64,000 nt of DNA, taken from assembly GCA_904501925.1 (NCBI GenBank), contig CAJGCO010000002.1:32693-96692 (forward strand). The letters run 5' to 3'. This document shows, piece by piece, positions 26,947 through 36,766 of the stretch. Made by a program: the position numbers and the translations under genes. The notes under the pieces are model-generated. The model had not been told where the DNA came from and did not search any database. It saw nothing but the letters and a program-made list of their open reading frames with translations. Position 1 is the first letter of the stretch, and every line of letters begins with the position of its first letter. The DNA comes from an uncultured Alphaproteobacteria bacterium (GTDB lineage: Bacteria; Pseudomonadota; Alphaproteobacteria; RF32; CAG-239).

Positions 26947-27810
26947 TTAAGCAAATATATCTGTTATAATACCAAATATAATACCAATAGCATATAGTAA
27001 TCCAATAATTTTAAGTGTTTCGTTTTTATTAGTGTTAACACGATAAAGTACTAATAATCCAAGACCAGCATTACTTAAAGTACCTGTAATTAATGAGCCA
27101 AGAGAAATAGTTCCTGCTATATAAAGTTGTGTGAAGAAAATAGAAGGATAGCAGCTAGGTATAAGACCGATTCCTGCAATAATAAATTTACCAAAGAAAG
27201 GAAAGTGCTCTAATGTGCTTTTAATAGCATTTTCATCACTAAATAAAAATACAAAATTAATAATCAATGCAAAAAAGAAAATAAATAAACTAATTCTTTC
27301 TGTATGATGAAGAGCTGATTTCCAAATATTTTTTTTATCGCTACATTTGCATTTTTCTCTTTTGCAGAATTCGCTAATATTTGTTTCATGTTTATTTGTA
27401 ATAAACTTATTAGGTAGATATTTATCTATAAGATAACCAGCTAAAATTGCATAAATAAGCTTTAGAAATAATATCTTTACTACAATATTAATGCTTTCAC
27501 CATGCGATAATAAAATAGGTAGCATTTCATCAGATGTAGATAAGAAAACAGCCAATAAAGTTCCAAGTGTAATTAATCCGGTAGCGTATAAATTAGCTCC
27601 TGCTACAGAGAAACCACATTGAGGTATAAGTCCCAATAAACCACCAATAAGAGGTCCATATTCGCCTGATTTTCTAACATAAAATACGCTTAATCTCGCC
27701 AAATGTAATTCAATATATTCTATAAATAAATATGTTAAATACAAATAAGGAACAAGAACTAATGTGTCATGCAAAGAGCGAACTAAAATATCAAGACAAA
27801 TATAAAACAT
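26947..27810 (-). CDS. Putative metal exporter of the ArsP_2 / ten-helix type
   Basis: 287 residues with eight to ten helices in two similar halves. Each half has a GLIPQCGFS or GLIPSCYPS motif followed by Gly-rich helix starts, which fits the family annotated as putative heavy-metal (arsenic or manganese) exporters. A Cys/Lys-rich cytosolic loop (CKREKCKCSDKK) between the halves could bind metal. ATG at 27810 is chosen because GAGG lies just upstream. Function in metal export is inferred from family only. Confidence 0.7.
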   Translation of the reverse strand: MFYICLDILVRSLHDTLVLVPYLYLTYLFIEYIELHLARLSVFYVRKSGEYGPLIGGLLGLIPQCGFSVAGANLYATGLITLGTLLAVFLSTSDEMLPILLSHGESINIVVKILFLKLIYAILAGYLIDKYLPNKFITNKHETNISEFCKREKCKCSDKKNIWKSALHHTERISLFIFFFALIINFVFLFSDENAIKSTLEHFPFFGKFIIAGIGLIPSCYPSIFFTQLYIAGTISLGSLITGTLSNAGLGLLVLYRVNTNKNETLKIIGLLYAIGIIFGIITDIFA

Positions 27811-27902
27811 GTTGACCTCTATCATGTTACAAACTAAAGAATAATTAACAAATATAATCAATCTTTGCAATATAAAAACAAATTATTATCACTTTTTTAT
27901 AT

Positions 27903-27928
27903 AAAAAAAGCTCCCAAATTCGGGAGCT
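27903..27928 (-). terminator. Terminator of tig
   Basis: Minus-strand AGCTCCC and GGGAGCT with a six-base loop, then seven T residues. Confidence 0.9.
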
Positions 27929-27950
27929 AGATTTTTCAATACAAAAAAGC

Positions 27951-29279
27951 TTACGCAACTTTTTCATCAAAGTTATATAATTCTTCAACAGAAACAGTCT
28001 TTTCAGTTGTTTCAACTTGTGTAAGAACATAATCAATAACTTTTTCTTCATAAACAGAAGTACGAAGACGTTCAATTGCTTCTTTATTTTTCAAATAGAA
28101 ATCAAAAATAGCTTTTGCTTGCATTGGGTAGCGTTGAGCTTCCATCATAATTGCTTGATTGATATCTTCTTGTTTAACTTCTACTTTAGATGTGTTGCCA
28201 ACTTCAGCTAATAACAAACCTAATTTAACGCGACGAACAGCGATTTCTTTGTATTCTTTTAATAAATCTTCTTCGTTTTTATTCTTTTCATCTTCGTCTA
28301 ATTGGTTGTTTTGTTTTGCAGCTTCATATTGTTTAATAATAGAATCATATTCCATATCAACTAATTTTTGAGGAACTTCAAAGTTATATGCTTTGTCTAA
28401 AGCATCAAGAAGAGCACGTTTTAATTTCATCTTAGAAGCATTATCATAATCTTTTGCGATTCTGCCTTTGATTGTTTCTTTTAATTTATCAAGATTTTCT
28501 TCGCCCATAGATTTTGCAAATTCATCATTGATTTCAGATTTTTTAATTTCTCTAATTTCTTTGATTGTTGTAACAAATAAAGCTTCTTTGCCAGCTAAAT
28601 CTTTTGCATGATAATTTTCAGGGAATGTAGCTTTAACATCAACAACATCACCAACTTTTTTACCAATTAATTGATCTTCATAACCAGGAATGAAAGAATT
28701 TGAACCAATTTCTAATGGATAAGCTTCACCTTTACCACCTTCAAATTCAACACCATCAATAGAACCAACAAAATCAATAACAGTTACATCACCTTTCTTT
28801 GTTTCTCTATCTTCTTCAACTTTAATAGTATCACGACGACTTTCAGCCATGTAGTTAAGAGCTTTTTCAACTTCTTCACTTGGAACTTCAGCCACTAACT
28901 TTTCAACTTTAATTCCTTTAAATTCATTTAATTCGATAGAAGGCATAACTTCCATAGATACTTTAAATTCAATATCTTTACCTTCTTCAAATTTATCTAA
29001 ATTAACATCAGGAGTAAATACAGGACGTAAGTTGTTATCTGTGATAACTTTATTCATTCCATCTCTAACCAAGTCATCAAGAGCTTCACTCATAACATTC
29101 GCTTTGTATTTTTTCTCAATCATAGCGAATGGAACTTTACCAGCTCTAAAACCTGCCATACTAACATTTTTACTAATTTCTTTAAGTTTCTTATTTACTT
29201 CAGCGTTGAATTCATCAGAACTAACAACAACATTATATTCACGGCTTAAACCTTCTGACTTAGTTTCATTGATATTCAT
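27951..29279 (-). CDS. tig: Trigger factor
   Basis: Ribosome-bound chaperone and peptidyl-prolyl isomerase. The ribosome-binding loop appears as GFRAGKVPFAMIEKKY (family GFRxGKxP), followed by the FKBP domain (KKGDVTVIDFVGSIDGVEF) and a long helical C-terminal domain. Length of 442 residues is typical. GGAAG precedes the ATG. The T run of the tRNA-Leu terminator ends 14 bases before the start, leaving no space for a promoter in between. Confidence 0.96.
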   Translation of the reverse strand: MNINETKSEGLSREYNVVVSSDEFNAEVNKKLKEISKNVSMAGFRAGKVPFAMIEKKYKANVMSEALDDLVRDGMNKVITDNNLRPVFTPDVNLDKFEEGKDIEFKVSMEVMPSIELNEFKGIKVEKLVAEVPSEEVEKALNYMAESRRDTIKVEEDRETKKGDVTVIDFVGSIDGVEFEGGKGEAYPLEIGSNSFIPGYEDQLIGKKVGDVVDVKATFPENYHAKDLAGKEALFVTTIKEIREIKKSEINDEFAKSMGEENLDKLKETIKGRIAKDYDNASKMKLKRALLDALDKAYNFEVPQKLVDMEYDSIIKQYEAAKQNNQLDEDEKNKNEEDLLKEYKEIAVRRVKLGLLLAEVGNTSKVEVKQEDINQAIMMEAQRYPMQAKAIFDFYLKNKEAIERLRTSVYEEKVIDYVLTQVETTEKTVSVEELYNFDEKVA

Positions 29280-29292
29280 TATTTAATCTTCC

Positions 29293-29321
29293 AAAAAAAA
29301 CACCATCTTAAAAAGATGGTG
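29293..29321 (-). terminator. Terminator sharing the tRNA-Leu CCA end
   Basis: On the minus strand CACCATCTT pairs with AAGATGGTG around a short loop, then eight T residues. The 5' arm contains the discriminator and CCA bases of the tRNA, so the terminator must be removed for tRNA maturation. Confidence 0.85.
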
Positions 29322-29400
29322 CGGGCGGAGAGACTCGAACTCTCACAGCAAAGCCACTAGATCCTAAGTCTAGCGTGTCTACCAATTTCACCACGCCCGC
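29317..29400 (-). tRNA. tRNA-Leu (anticodon TAG)
   Basis: Acceptor arms GCGGGCG and CGCCCGC, discriminator A, encoded CCA. Anticodon stem CTAGA/TCTAG with loop CTTAGGA gives anticodon TAG. The long variable arm expected of a class II tRNA is present. Length 84. Confidence 0.95.
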
Positions 29401-29485
29401 GGATTACTACAAGTTTAGAACGCATTATATATAACAAATTTATTAAATCAAGTAAAAAATGTCATAATATAACAATTTTTTTTAT

Positions 29486-30394
29486 TTAAAGTTTATAACC
29501 TTCTTTAAAGTTAAAACCTCGTAGTAAATCACTTATATTCATTGGCTGTTTTCCTTGCCTTTGAAGCCTTTTAATCATAAGAGCTTTATCTTTTGTTGCA
29601 ATAATTAAATTATTTGTCCCTTCTAAAATTAAGCCAGCTTCACCAACTCTTTCTGTGATACTAGTCTCAAATACCTTAAAACGTTCATCATTATACATAA
29701 AAAACATACCAGGATAGGGAGCAAATGCTCTAATTTTTCTCTCAATAATTTCTGCATTTTGATTAAAATCAATTAAACACTCATCTTTGCTTATTTTTTT
29801 AGCATAGCAAACTAGATTATCATCTTGTTTTAGAGGAGTTGATGTATCTAAACTATCAAGAGTTTCAATTAGTAAATCAGCGCCGATTCTTGATAATTCA
29901 TCATGTAAGTTTTCGCCAGTCATATTGTTTGTTATAACAATTTCTTTACTACTTAAAACATCTCCAGCATCTAGCTCTTCCACCATCTGCATAATAGAAA
30001 CACCACTCTTTTTATCACCAAATTCAATAGCTCTTTGAATAGGAGCAGCGCCTCTCCAACGAGGAAGTAGTGAAGCATGAACATTTATGCAACCATATTT
30101 AGGCATGTCTAGTACTTCTTTAGGTAATAATAAGCCATATGCAGCAACAATAATTGCATCAGCACCATAAGCCCTTAAAGTATCTTGTTCTTTTTTATCT
30201 CTTAATGTTTTTGGCGTTCTAACTTCAATACCTTTACTTTCTGCAAGTAAATGTATTGGAGTTTTATTAACTTTTTTTCCACGACCACTTTCTTTAGGTG
30301 CTCGGGTATACACCCCAACTACATCATGTTTTTCAATTAACTTTTCTAATGTGGCAACAGAAAAATCTGGAGTGCCCATAAAAACAATTTTCAT
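29486..30394 (-). CDS. fmt: Methionyl-tRNA formyltransferase
   Basis: Formylates initiator Met-tRNA using 10-formyl-tetrahydrofolate. MKIVFMGTPDFSV at the start, the catalytic NVHASLLPRWRGAAPIQ block and the C-terminal barrel (IRAFAPYPGMFF) are visible. 302 residues, normal length. It starts inside the stop of ppiD (TAATG overlap), an unusual partner since fmt often follows def. Confidence 0.95.
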   Translation of the reverse strand: MKIVFMGTPDFSVATLEKLIEKHDVVGVYTRAPKESGRGKKVNKTPIHLLAESKGIEVRTPKTLRDKKEQDTLRAYGADAIIVAAYGLLLPKEVLDMPKYGCINVHASLLPRWRGAAPIQRAIEFGDKKSGVSIMQMVEELDAGDVLSSKEIVITNNMTGENLHDELSRIGADLLIETLDSLDTSTPLKQDDNLVCYAKKISKDECLIDFNQNAEIIERKIRAFAPYPGMFFMYNDERFKVFETSITERVGEAGLILEGTNNLIIATKDKALMIKRLQRQGKQPMNISDLLRGFNFKEGYKL

Positions 30395-32277
30395 TATTCG
30401 CTAAATCCTGCTTTTGCATAGTCTATAACGATATTTAACTTTTCACCAAAAGCTTTTAATGCGCTATTTGACATATCATTGAACATAGAAATCTTAGCTC
30501 TCTCTTCAACAGCTTTAAGTGCATCTTCATTTAAATTTTCATCAAATGCTACTGTTTCTACGCCCTGAGCTATAACAAAGCTATTTCCATTCTTTTCAAT
30601 AAGTTTTGCTTGGTTGTTATCTAGCAAGAACAATTCAACAATTTCATCGTGATATAAATTAGCAAAGCTATCATTTCTACTAATAGGTTCAGAACGATAT
30701 GTTTCTAAATTGCGAGCATTAGCAACTGTTGCCATATCACTTCCTTCTTCAATTTCTAGTATAATGTTTTCAGCAATTTCCTTAGCTAAAGCATTCTTTT
30801 CTTGAATTTGCCATAATTCAACAATTTCGTTTTTAACATCATCAATGTTAGGCATGTGTTCATCAACAATATTTGCAACCTTGAATACAACAACCCCATT
30901 GTCAAATTCTTCAGCTGAACTAAATTCGTTTAATCCATAAGAGAACACAAGTTCATTAAAATCTAAAGAGCTCACAATATCTTTAATTTCAGCAACATCA
31001 TTAGCTATTATCATGTCTTCCCTAATATTATTAATGCTTATAGGTTGAACATTAAAAATGTTACCAATTTCTTCAATAGACTTTCCAGCGTTTACAGCAT
31101 CATCAATAATGCCTTTAACTTCTCTTACAGCATCATACATATTTTCTTCAATAAGATGAGCAATAATCTGAGGTTTAACTTCATCAAAAACAGCTTCTTT
31201 TGCTGGTGTGATTTCTTTCACACTAACAACTTGCCAAGATTGAGCAATCTCAACAATTTTAAATGTATTTAAGTCAAGAGAAAAAACTTCATCAGCAAGT
31301 CCTTCAGCAAGTTCATCATAAGCAACAACACCTAATGATGGATTATCAGCATTATCTGCTTTCAATTCTTTTGCAACTTCATAAAAATCTCTACCAGAAT
31401 TTACTTCAGTAAGAGCTTTTTTAGCCGATTCTTCATCTAAAAATACCATTTGTAAGACATCACGTTTTTCTGGTTGATCAAGTTCTGATTTATGTTGCTC
31501 AAAATAGTCTTTAATCATTTCTTCAGTTGCACCATATTTATTGGTAATAAAATCATTGCTAATAAATACAGCCTCAATATCTCTTGCTTCAGGTATAGCA
31601 AATTTTTCACTGAAATCAGCAAAATATTGATTGATTTCATCTTCACTAATTTCTCTATCAATTTTAATATTTTCAGGTGATACTTGAATGTATTTAAAAA
31701 TTTTGCGTTGATTATCCATTTTATTAATAGCGTTAGTTAAAACTTTTGGTGCATTTAATGGTGTTAATAAATCATTTATCAAAAGTTTTCTAGCAATCAT
31801 TCTTTTAATATTTGCTACATATTCATTTTGGCTCATGCCTGTAACTGACAAATAACGATTAAATAAATCAACATTAAAGTGATTTGTTCTTGGGTCAATA
31901 AATTCAGGTTGTGAAAATAAAACATTTTGCACAAGAGCTTTAGGAAAATGGATTCCCAAATTTTCAATTGTTTTATCTAAAATACCTTCATTTACAATTT
32001 GTTTTAAGGTGTTTTCAGTAATTGAATTACGCATTTCATCAGTTAATTCAAAATTTTCACCAGCAAAGTTTTTAATAGCATTTATTTCTTTGTTTAATTG
32101 ATATGAAAATGAACTTTGCGTTGTTTTAATACCATCCACATTAACAACAACTTGGTTTTGAGCAGCGCTATCAATATAGCCAGTAACACCAAATAAGGCA
32201 ACAAAACTAATTGCAACACTTCCTAAAATAATCTTTAAAAACAAATTCTCATGAGGTTTTGCTAATTTTCTTAACAT
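30394..32277 (-). CDS. Periplasmic PpiD-like peptidyl-prolyl isomerase
   Basis: 627 residues. A short cytosolic end and one membrane helix (about 16-33) are followed by a SurA_N-type chaperone domain and a parvulin-like domain (KRDVLQMVFLDEESAKKAL, then ASLGVVAYDELAEGLADEVFSL-like region). This matches PpiD, a membrane-anchored helper of protein export and folding. It diverges from tpiA, as in many alphaproteobacteria. GGGAAGAAG precedes the ATG at 32277. Confidence 0.85.
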   Translation of the reverse strand: MLRKLAKPHENLFLKIILGSVAISFVALFGVTGYIDSAAQNQVVVNVDGIKTTQSSFSYQLNKEINAIKNFAGENFELTDEMRNSITENTLKQIVNEGILDKTIENLGIHFPKALVQNVLFSQPEFIDPRTNHFNVDLFNRYLSVTGMSQNEYVANIKRMIARKLLINDLLTPLNAPKVLTNAINKMDNQRKIFKYIQVSPENIKIDREISEDEINQYFADFSEKFAIPEARDIEAVFISNDFITNKYGATEEMIKDYFEQHKSELDQPEKRDVLQMVFLDEESAKKALTEVNSGRDFYEVAKELKADNADNPSLGVVAYDELAEGLADEVFSLDLNTFKIVEIAQSWQVVSVKEITPAKEAVFDEVKPQIIAHLIEENMYDAVREVKGIIDDAVNAGKSIEEIGNIFNVQPISINNIREDMIIANDVAEIKDIVSSLDFNELVFSYGLNEFSSAEEFDNGVVVFKVANIVDEHMPNIDDVKNEIVELWQIQEKNALAKEIAENIILEIEEGSDMATVANARNLETYRSEPISRNDSFANLYHDEIVELFLLDNNQAKLIEKNGNSFVIAQGVETVAFDENLNEDALKAVEERAKISMFNDMSNSALKAFGEKLNIVIDYAKAGFSE

Positions 32278-32460
32278 TTTTCTTCTTCCCAAAAATAATC
32301 TAATTGAAGCTCATTATAAAAGTACAAAAAAAATATGCAATCTATAATATAAATATGTACAACATTTTTTTTGTAAACAACTCATTTTTTTTTCTAGCAA
32401 ATAAAAAAGCATATGCTAAAAAGTATGCAGTTATAATTTTTTTGTGAAGGATATTACAAA

Positions 32461-33219
32461 ATGGTAAGAAAAACTCTAATTGCTGGAAACTGGAAAATGA
32501 ACTGTCTATTAGAAGACGGTGTTGCTCTAGCAAAGGGTGTTGCTCTAGAAGTAAAGAAAGCAGCTCGTAAAGATTGTGAATTCTTAATTTGCCCTCCATT
32601 TACATTGTTGACATCAGCTAAAAAAGCAATCAAAGGTTCACGTGTAATGTTAGGTGCTCAAGATTGTCACTTTAATACTAAAGGCGCACATACAGGTGAT
32701 GTTAGTCCTGAAATGTTGAAAGATTTAGGTTGTCAGTATGTTATCTTGGGTCACTCAGAACGTCGTACAGATCACAAAGAAACAAATGAATTGATTGCTA
32801 AAAAAGCTCAAGCTGCAATTAATGCAGGTCTTAAAGTTATTATTTGTATTGGTGAAACAGAACAAGAGCGTGATAATGGTGAAACAATAAACGTTTGCAC
32901 CTCACAAATTATGGGTTCTGTTCCAGAAATATCTACATATCAAAATACTGTAATTGCTTATGAACCAGTATGGGCAATTGGCACCGGTAAAACACCTACA
33001 TCAGCAGAAGTACAAGATGTTCATGCAGCAATTCGTAAAGTTGTTTCTAAAAAATTAGGAAGAGCTAATGCAAACAAAATGCGTATTCTATATGGTGGTA
33101 GTATGAAGCCAAGTAATGCAAAAGAATTATTAGCTTTACCAGATGTAGATGGTGGCTTAATTGGTGGTGCTAGTCTTAAAGTAGCAGACTTTATTGCTAT
33201 ATCTGAAGCTTGTAAATAA
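32461..33219 (+). CDS. tpiA: Triosephosphate isomerase
   Basis: Glycolytic isomerase of glyceraldehyde-3-phosphate and dihydroxyacetone phosphate. N terminus AGNWKMN carries the catalytic Lys, ILGHSERR the catalytic His, AYEPVWAIGTG the catalytic Glu with the flexible loop. 252 residues. GAAGGA lies upstream. First gene of tpiA-secG-pyrG. Confidence 0.97.
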   Translation: MVRKTLIAGNWKMNCLLEDGVALAKGVALEVKKAARKDCEFLICPPFTLLTSAKKAIKGSRVMLGAQDCHFNTKGAHTGDVSPEMLKDLGCQYVILGHSERRTDHKETNELIAKKAQAAINAGLKVIICIGETEQERDNGETINVCTSQIMGSVPEISTYQNTVIAYEPVWAIGTGKTPTSAEVQDVHAAIRKVVSKKLGRANANKMRILYGGSMKPSNAKELLALPDVDGGLIGGASLKVADFIAISEACK

Positions 33220-33243
33220 CAACAAATAAAAAAGGAATAAAAA

Positions 33244-33651
33244 ATGGGATCAGTATTGTTAGTAATTCATTTAATTGTTGCCATACTTTTGGTAACATTA
33301 ATCTTGATGCAAAGAAACTCAGGAAACGCTCTAAGTGGTTTGGGTGGTTCAAATGGTGCAGATAGTTTTCTTTCTGCAAGAGCAAAGGGTAACCTTTTAA
33401 CAAGAACAACTGCAATTTTAGCTACAATATTTTTTGTAACATCAATTCTGTTGTCTTTATATTATAAAGGTGAAACCAAACAAGTTGAATCAATTTTAGA
33501 GGTTGCGCCATTAGTACAAAAAGAACCAAGTGTTCCAACAGTACCAAATGTTGCAAACGAAGTAGAAACTCAAGCACAAGCTGAAACACCAGCTGAAACA
33601 ACTGTTCCTGTTGCTTCAGAAACAACAGTGGAGGCTCCAGTTGAGCAATAG
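33244..33651 (+). CDS. secG: Protein translocase subunit SecG
   Basis: SecG supports SecYEG-mediated export. Two membrane helices (about 4-22 and 54-74) flank the conserved LMQRNSGNALSGLGG and ANLLTRTTAIL-like segments. The last 50 residues are a Pro/Glu/Thr/Val-rich low-complexity tail, common in alphaproteobacteria. AAAAGGAAT precedes the start. Confidence 0.93.
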   Translation: MGSVLLVIHLIVAILLVTLILMQRNSGNALSGLGGSNGADSFLSARAKGNLLTRTTAILATIFFVTSILLSLYYKGETKQVESILEVAPLVQKEPSVPTVPNVANEVETQAQAETPAETTVPVASETTVEAPVEQ

Positions 33652-33683
33652 TTTTTATTCAAGAAATTAACTCAAAAAAATCT

Positions 33684-33711
33684 AGGCACCTTTTAAAGGA
33701 GGTGCCTTTTT
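33684..33711 (+). terminator. Terminator after secG
   Basis: AGGCACC pairs with GGTGCCT, followed by T residues. It lies between secG and pyrG, so pyrG may depend on read-through or its own promoter. Confidence 0.8.
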
Positions 33712-33742
33712 CACTACAAAACAAAACCAAAAGGAATATAAA

Positions 33743-35386
33743 ATGTCTGAATTAAATCCAAAAACAAAATTTATTTTTATCACTGGTGGGGTTGTATCAT
33801 CATTAGGTAAAGGTTTAGCATCTGCATCATTGGCAAGTATATTACAAAGTAGAGGATTTAAAGTTCGTTTAAGAAAATTAGATCCATACTTAAATGTTGA
33901 TCCAGGAACAATGAGTCCATTTCAACATGGTGAAGTATTTGTTACAGATGATGGAACTGAAGCTGATTTGGATTTAGGCCACTATGAGCGTTTTTCTGGT
34001 GTTAGTGCTAGAAAAAGTGATAGTACAACAACAGGTAAAATTTATCAAAGAGTAATAGATAGAGAGCGTCATGGTGATTATCTTGGTGCAACAATTCAAG
34101 TTATTCCTCATGTTACCAATGAAATTAAAGAATTCATCGTAAGTGATTTATCTGATGAGGATTTTGTTTTGTGTGAAATAGGGGGTACAGTTGGTGATAT
34201 TGAAGGTCAGCCATATTTAGAAGCGATTCGTCAGCTTGCTTATGAATTGGGACGTGAACGTACAATGTTCGTACATTTGACATTGCTTCCATATATTCCA
34301 ACAGCTGGTGAGCTGAAAACTAAACCAACACAACACTCTGTTAAAAAATTACAAGAATATGGTATTCAACCAGATGTTCTTTTATGTCGTTCACAAATTG
34401 CAATCCCTGAAAATGAAAGAAGAAAAATTGCATTATTCTGTAACATCAGAGAAGATAATGTTATTGCAGCTCTTGATGTAAGCAATATTTATCAAGTTCC
34501 ACTTTCATATTCAAAAGAAGGGATGGATAAGGCTGTTTGCAGATATTTTAACATCCCAACTCCTGATGCAGATTTAAGTAAATGGGAGAAAATTGTTGAA
34601 ACAGTAAAAGCACCAGAAGGTGAAGTAAGAATTGCAGTAGTTGGTAAATATGTTAAATTACTAGAAGCATATAAATCTCTTCATGAAGCATTGAATCATG
34701 GTGGTATTGCTAATAAATATAAAGTAAAAATTAAGTGGATTGATTCTGAAACTTTAACTAAAGAAAATTCAGATGAACTACTATCGGATGTTAGTGGTAT
34801 CTTAGTTCCTGGTGGTTTTGGTGCTCGTGGAACAGAGGGAAAAATTGAAGCTGTTCGTTATGCAAGAGAAAATAAAGTTCCTTTCTTTGGTATTTGTTTT
34901 GGTATGCAGATGGCAGTAATTGAGACAATGCGTAATGTGTTAGGTATCAAAAATGCTAATACAACAGAACTAGATGAAAATTGTGAAGCAGTAATTGGTC
35001 TTATGACTGAGTGGGATAAAGATGGTGCTAAACAATATCGTCATAAAGATGGTGATTTAGGTGGAACAATGCGTTTAGGTGCATATGATAGCGTGCTAAA
35101 AGATGGTAGCAAAATTTCTCAAATTTATGGCTCAACAAATATATCAGAACGTCATCGCCATCGTTATGAGGTAAATATAAAATATAAGAGCCAATTAGCG
35201 CAAGGTGGATTAATTATATCAGGAACATCTCCAGATGGTAAGTTGCCAGAAACAGTAGAGAGACCTGATCATCCATGGTTTATTGGTGTACAATATCATC
35301 CAGAATTAAAATCCAAACCATTTGATCCTCATCCACTGTTTGTTGATTTTGTTAAAGCATCTATTGAAAAAAGTAGATTAGTATAG
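33743..35386 (+). CDS. pyrG: CTP synthase
   Basis: Makes CTP from UTP, ATP and glutamine. N-terminal synthetase domain starts KFIFITGGVVSSLGKG; the C-terminal glutaminase domain has the nucleophile motif FFGICFGMQ and the HPE triad end (QYHPEL). 547 residues. AAAAGGAATAT precedes the ATG. Confidence 0.97.
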   Translation: MSELNPKTKFIFITGGVVSSLGKGLASASLASILQSRGFKVRLRKLDPYLNVDPGTMSPFQHGEVFVTDDGTEADLDLGHYERFSGVSARKSDSTTTGKIYQRVIDRERHGDYLGATIQVIPHVTNEIKEFIVSDLSDEDFVLCEIGGTVGDIEGQPYLEAIRQLAYELGRERTMFVHLTLLPYIPTAGELKTKPTQHSVKKLQEYGIQPDVLLCRSQIAIPENERRKIALFCNIREDNVIAALDVSNIYQVPLSYSKEGMDKAVCRYFNIPTPDADLSKWEKIVETVKAPEGEVRIAVVGKYVKLLEAYKSLHEALNHGGIANKYKVKIKWIDSETLTKENSDELLSDVSGILVPGGFGARGTEGKIEAVRYARENKVPFFGICFGMQMAVIETMRNVLGIKNANTTELDENCEAVIGLMTEWDKDGAKQYRHKDGDLGGTMRLGAYDSVLKDGSKISQIYGSTNISERHRHRYEVNIKYKSQLAQGGLIISGTSPDGKLPETVERPDHPWFIGVQYHPELKSKPFDPHPLFVDFVKASIEKSRLV

Positions 35387-35397
35387 GAGATGTATTT

Positions 35398-36291
35398 ATG
35401 GATAAAGAAAAAATAAAAAACTTTTTTAATAAGGAAAAATTAAAAGAGTTGGTAGATAAAATAAAAGAATTTTTGAATAAAAAGGAAGTAAAAGACTTCA
35501 TAAATAAAATAAAAGAAACATTAATCAAATTGTTTTATTTTATAAAAGAAAAATCAAAAATAGCATGGGTAAAAATTAAAGAGAAAATGCCCATTATAAA
35601 AGATTATTGTATAAAAGCTTATAAATTTATAAAAGCGCAAACAATAAAATTATGTTTGTTTATTAAAGCTAAAACACCAGTTGTTTGTAAATTTATCAAA
35701 GAAAAAAGCATCGTTATTTACAATGAAATAAAGAAAAACCCTAAACAAGGAATTGTTGCAGGAGTTATTTTCTTATTTGCAATTCTTTTAATTATTTTTA
35801 GTTTAAGAGGTTCAAAAGATGAAACTTCTGCAGTATTAGAAACAACGAAAACAAGTGAAGTAGTTTCAGATATAAACGTAAAAAAAGAAGTAAAGCGTGC
35901 ATTTCAACCAACAACTGCTGTGCTAAAATTTACAGCTAAAACTGAAAAACCTCTTGTGTTTGAAGTTTTTTACACTGTTGAACGAGAAGTTTGGTTTGAT
36001 CCACAGCATTTTGTTACATATCAAGGGAAAGCCGGGTTAAATGAATATGAGATAGAACTACCTGTTAAGGAAGTGTTCAGAGTGCGTCTAGATTTTGGTA
36101 GCAATCCTGGTACAGTTGTTCTTTCTAATTTGGAAATGATTGGTACTCAAAATGCAGATTTGAGGGATACTAATAATTATGATTTTAGAAATATAGAAAC
36201 ATATGAGATTAATCCAAATAATGACGTTATTTTTACATCACAAGATAAAGATCCGTTTATTATTTACAAAAACTCGTTGCTTCCAGAGTAA
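35398..36291 (+). CDS. Unknown protein with Lys-rich helical repeats, one membrane helix and a beta domain
   Basis: 297 residues. Residues 1-112 are made of repeating Lys-rich amphipathic helices of the type KIKEFLNK, with aromatic and Ile residues on one face. A membrane helix follows at about 118-136. The C-terminal 150 residues look like a beta-sandwich that may face the periplasm. No family recognised. It starts 12 bases after pyrG with GGAGAT upstream, so it is probably cotranscribed. The basic repeats could bind membrane phospholipids or nucleic acid. Confidence 0.65.
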   Translation: MDKEKIKNFFNKEKLKELVDKIKEFLNKKEVKDFINKIKETLIKLFYFIKEKSKIAWVKIKEKMPIIKDYCIKAYKFIKAQTIKLCLFIKAKTPVVCKFIKEKSIVIYNEIKKNPKQGIVAGVIFLFAILLIIFSLRGSKDETSAVLETTKTSEVVSDINVKKEVKRAFQPTTAVLKFTAKTEKPLVFEVFYTVEREVWFDPQHFVTYQGKAGLNEYEIELPVKEVFRVRLDFGSNPGTVVLSNLEMIGTQNADLRDTNNYDFRNIETYEINPNNDVIFTSQDKDPFIIYKNSLLPE

Positions 36292-36302
36292 TACATAAAA
36301 AC

Positions 36303-36330
36303 AAAAGCCCTACTAATTGTAGGGCTTTGT
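36303..36330. terminator. Terminator between convergent genes
   Basis: AAAGCCCTAC pairs with GTAGGGCTTT; T-rich downstream on both strands. Confidence 0.85.
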
Positions 36331-36332
36331 TG

Positions 36333-36665
36333 TTAAGAATTCTCTTTTATTGAGTATCCTTGGATAATTCCTAAAACAATAAAAATTCCGAGATAAATAT
36401 ATGAAACAACTCGTACCTCGTAAATTGGATTGTTTAATAGATAAAATCCACACCACATTGCAATCGCAAGGAAAATTGCAAAGAAAAATAGTATGAAACT
36501 CAATGCTGTAAATGATTTATACTTTTCCACCAACTCAGATAAAAACACCTTTAACAGCATACCTGAGAAAAAAGCAAATGCTGAAAATGATAGTAGTCTA
36601 ATCGTCCCCAAAAAAGAAGCATAATTTCCTAACTCATTAAAAAAAGCAATTAAATAATTTTCCAT
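36333..36665 (-). CDS. Small four-helix membrane protein, unknown
   Basis: 110 residues with four hydrophobic segments (about 20-40, 52-72, 75-82, 86-104). No family recognised. No ribosome binding site. A single gene. Confidence 0.5.
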   Translation of the reverse strand: MENYLIAFFNELGNYASFLGTIRLLSFSAFAFFSGMLLKVFLSELVEKYKSFTALSFILFFFAIFLAIAMWCGFYLLNNPIYEVRVVSYIYLGIFIVLGIIQGYSIKENS

Positions 36666-36766
36666 AAGCTTATTATTTTACTACATAATTATACAAAATT
36701 TCCCAAAGTATAGTACGTTTAATTTTAAAGTAAAGAAAAAAATCCCTATTAAAATAAGTCTTAAAT

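Noticed and set aside
27811..27902. Manganese riboswitch before the ArsP_2-like exporter
   Set aside because: The gap is only 92 bases of mostly A/T sequence with no paired elements of the yybP-ykoY type.
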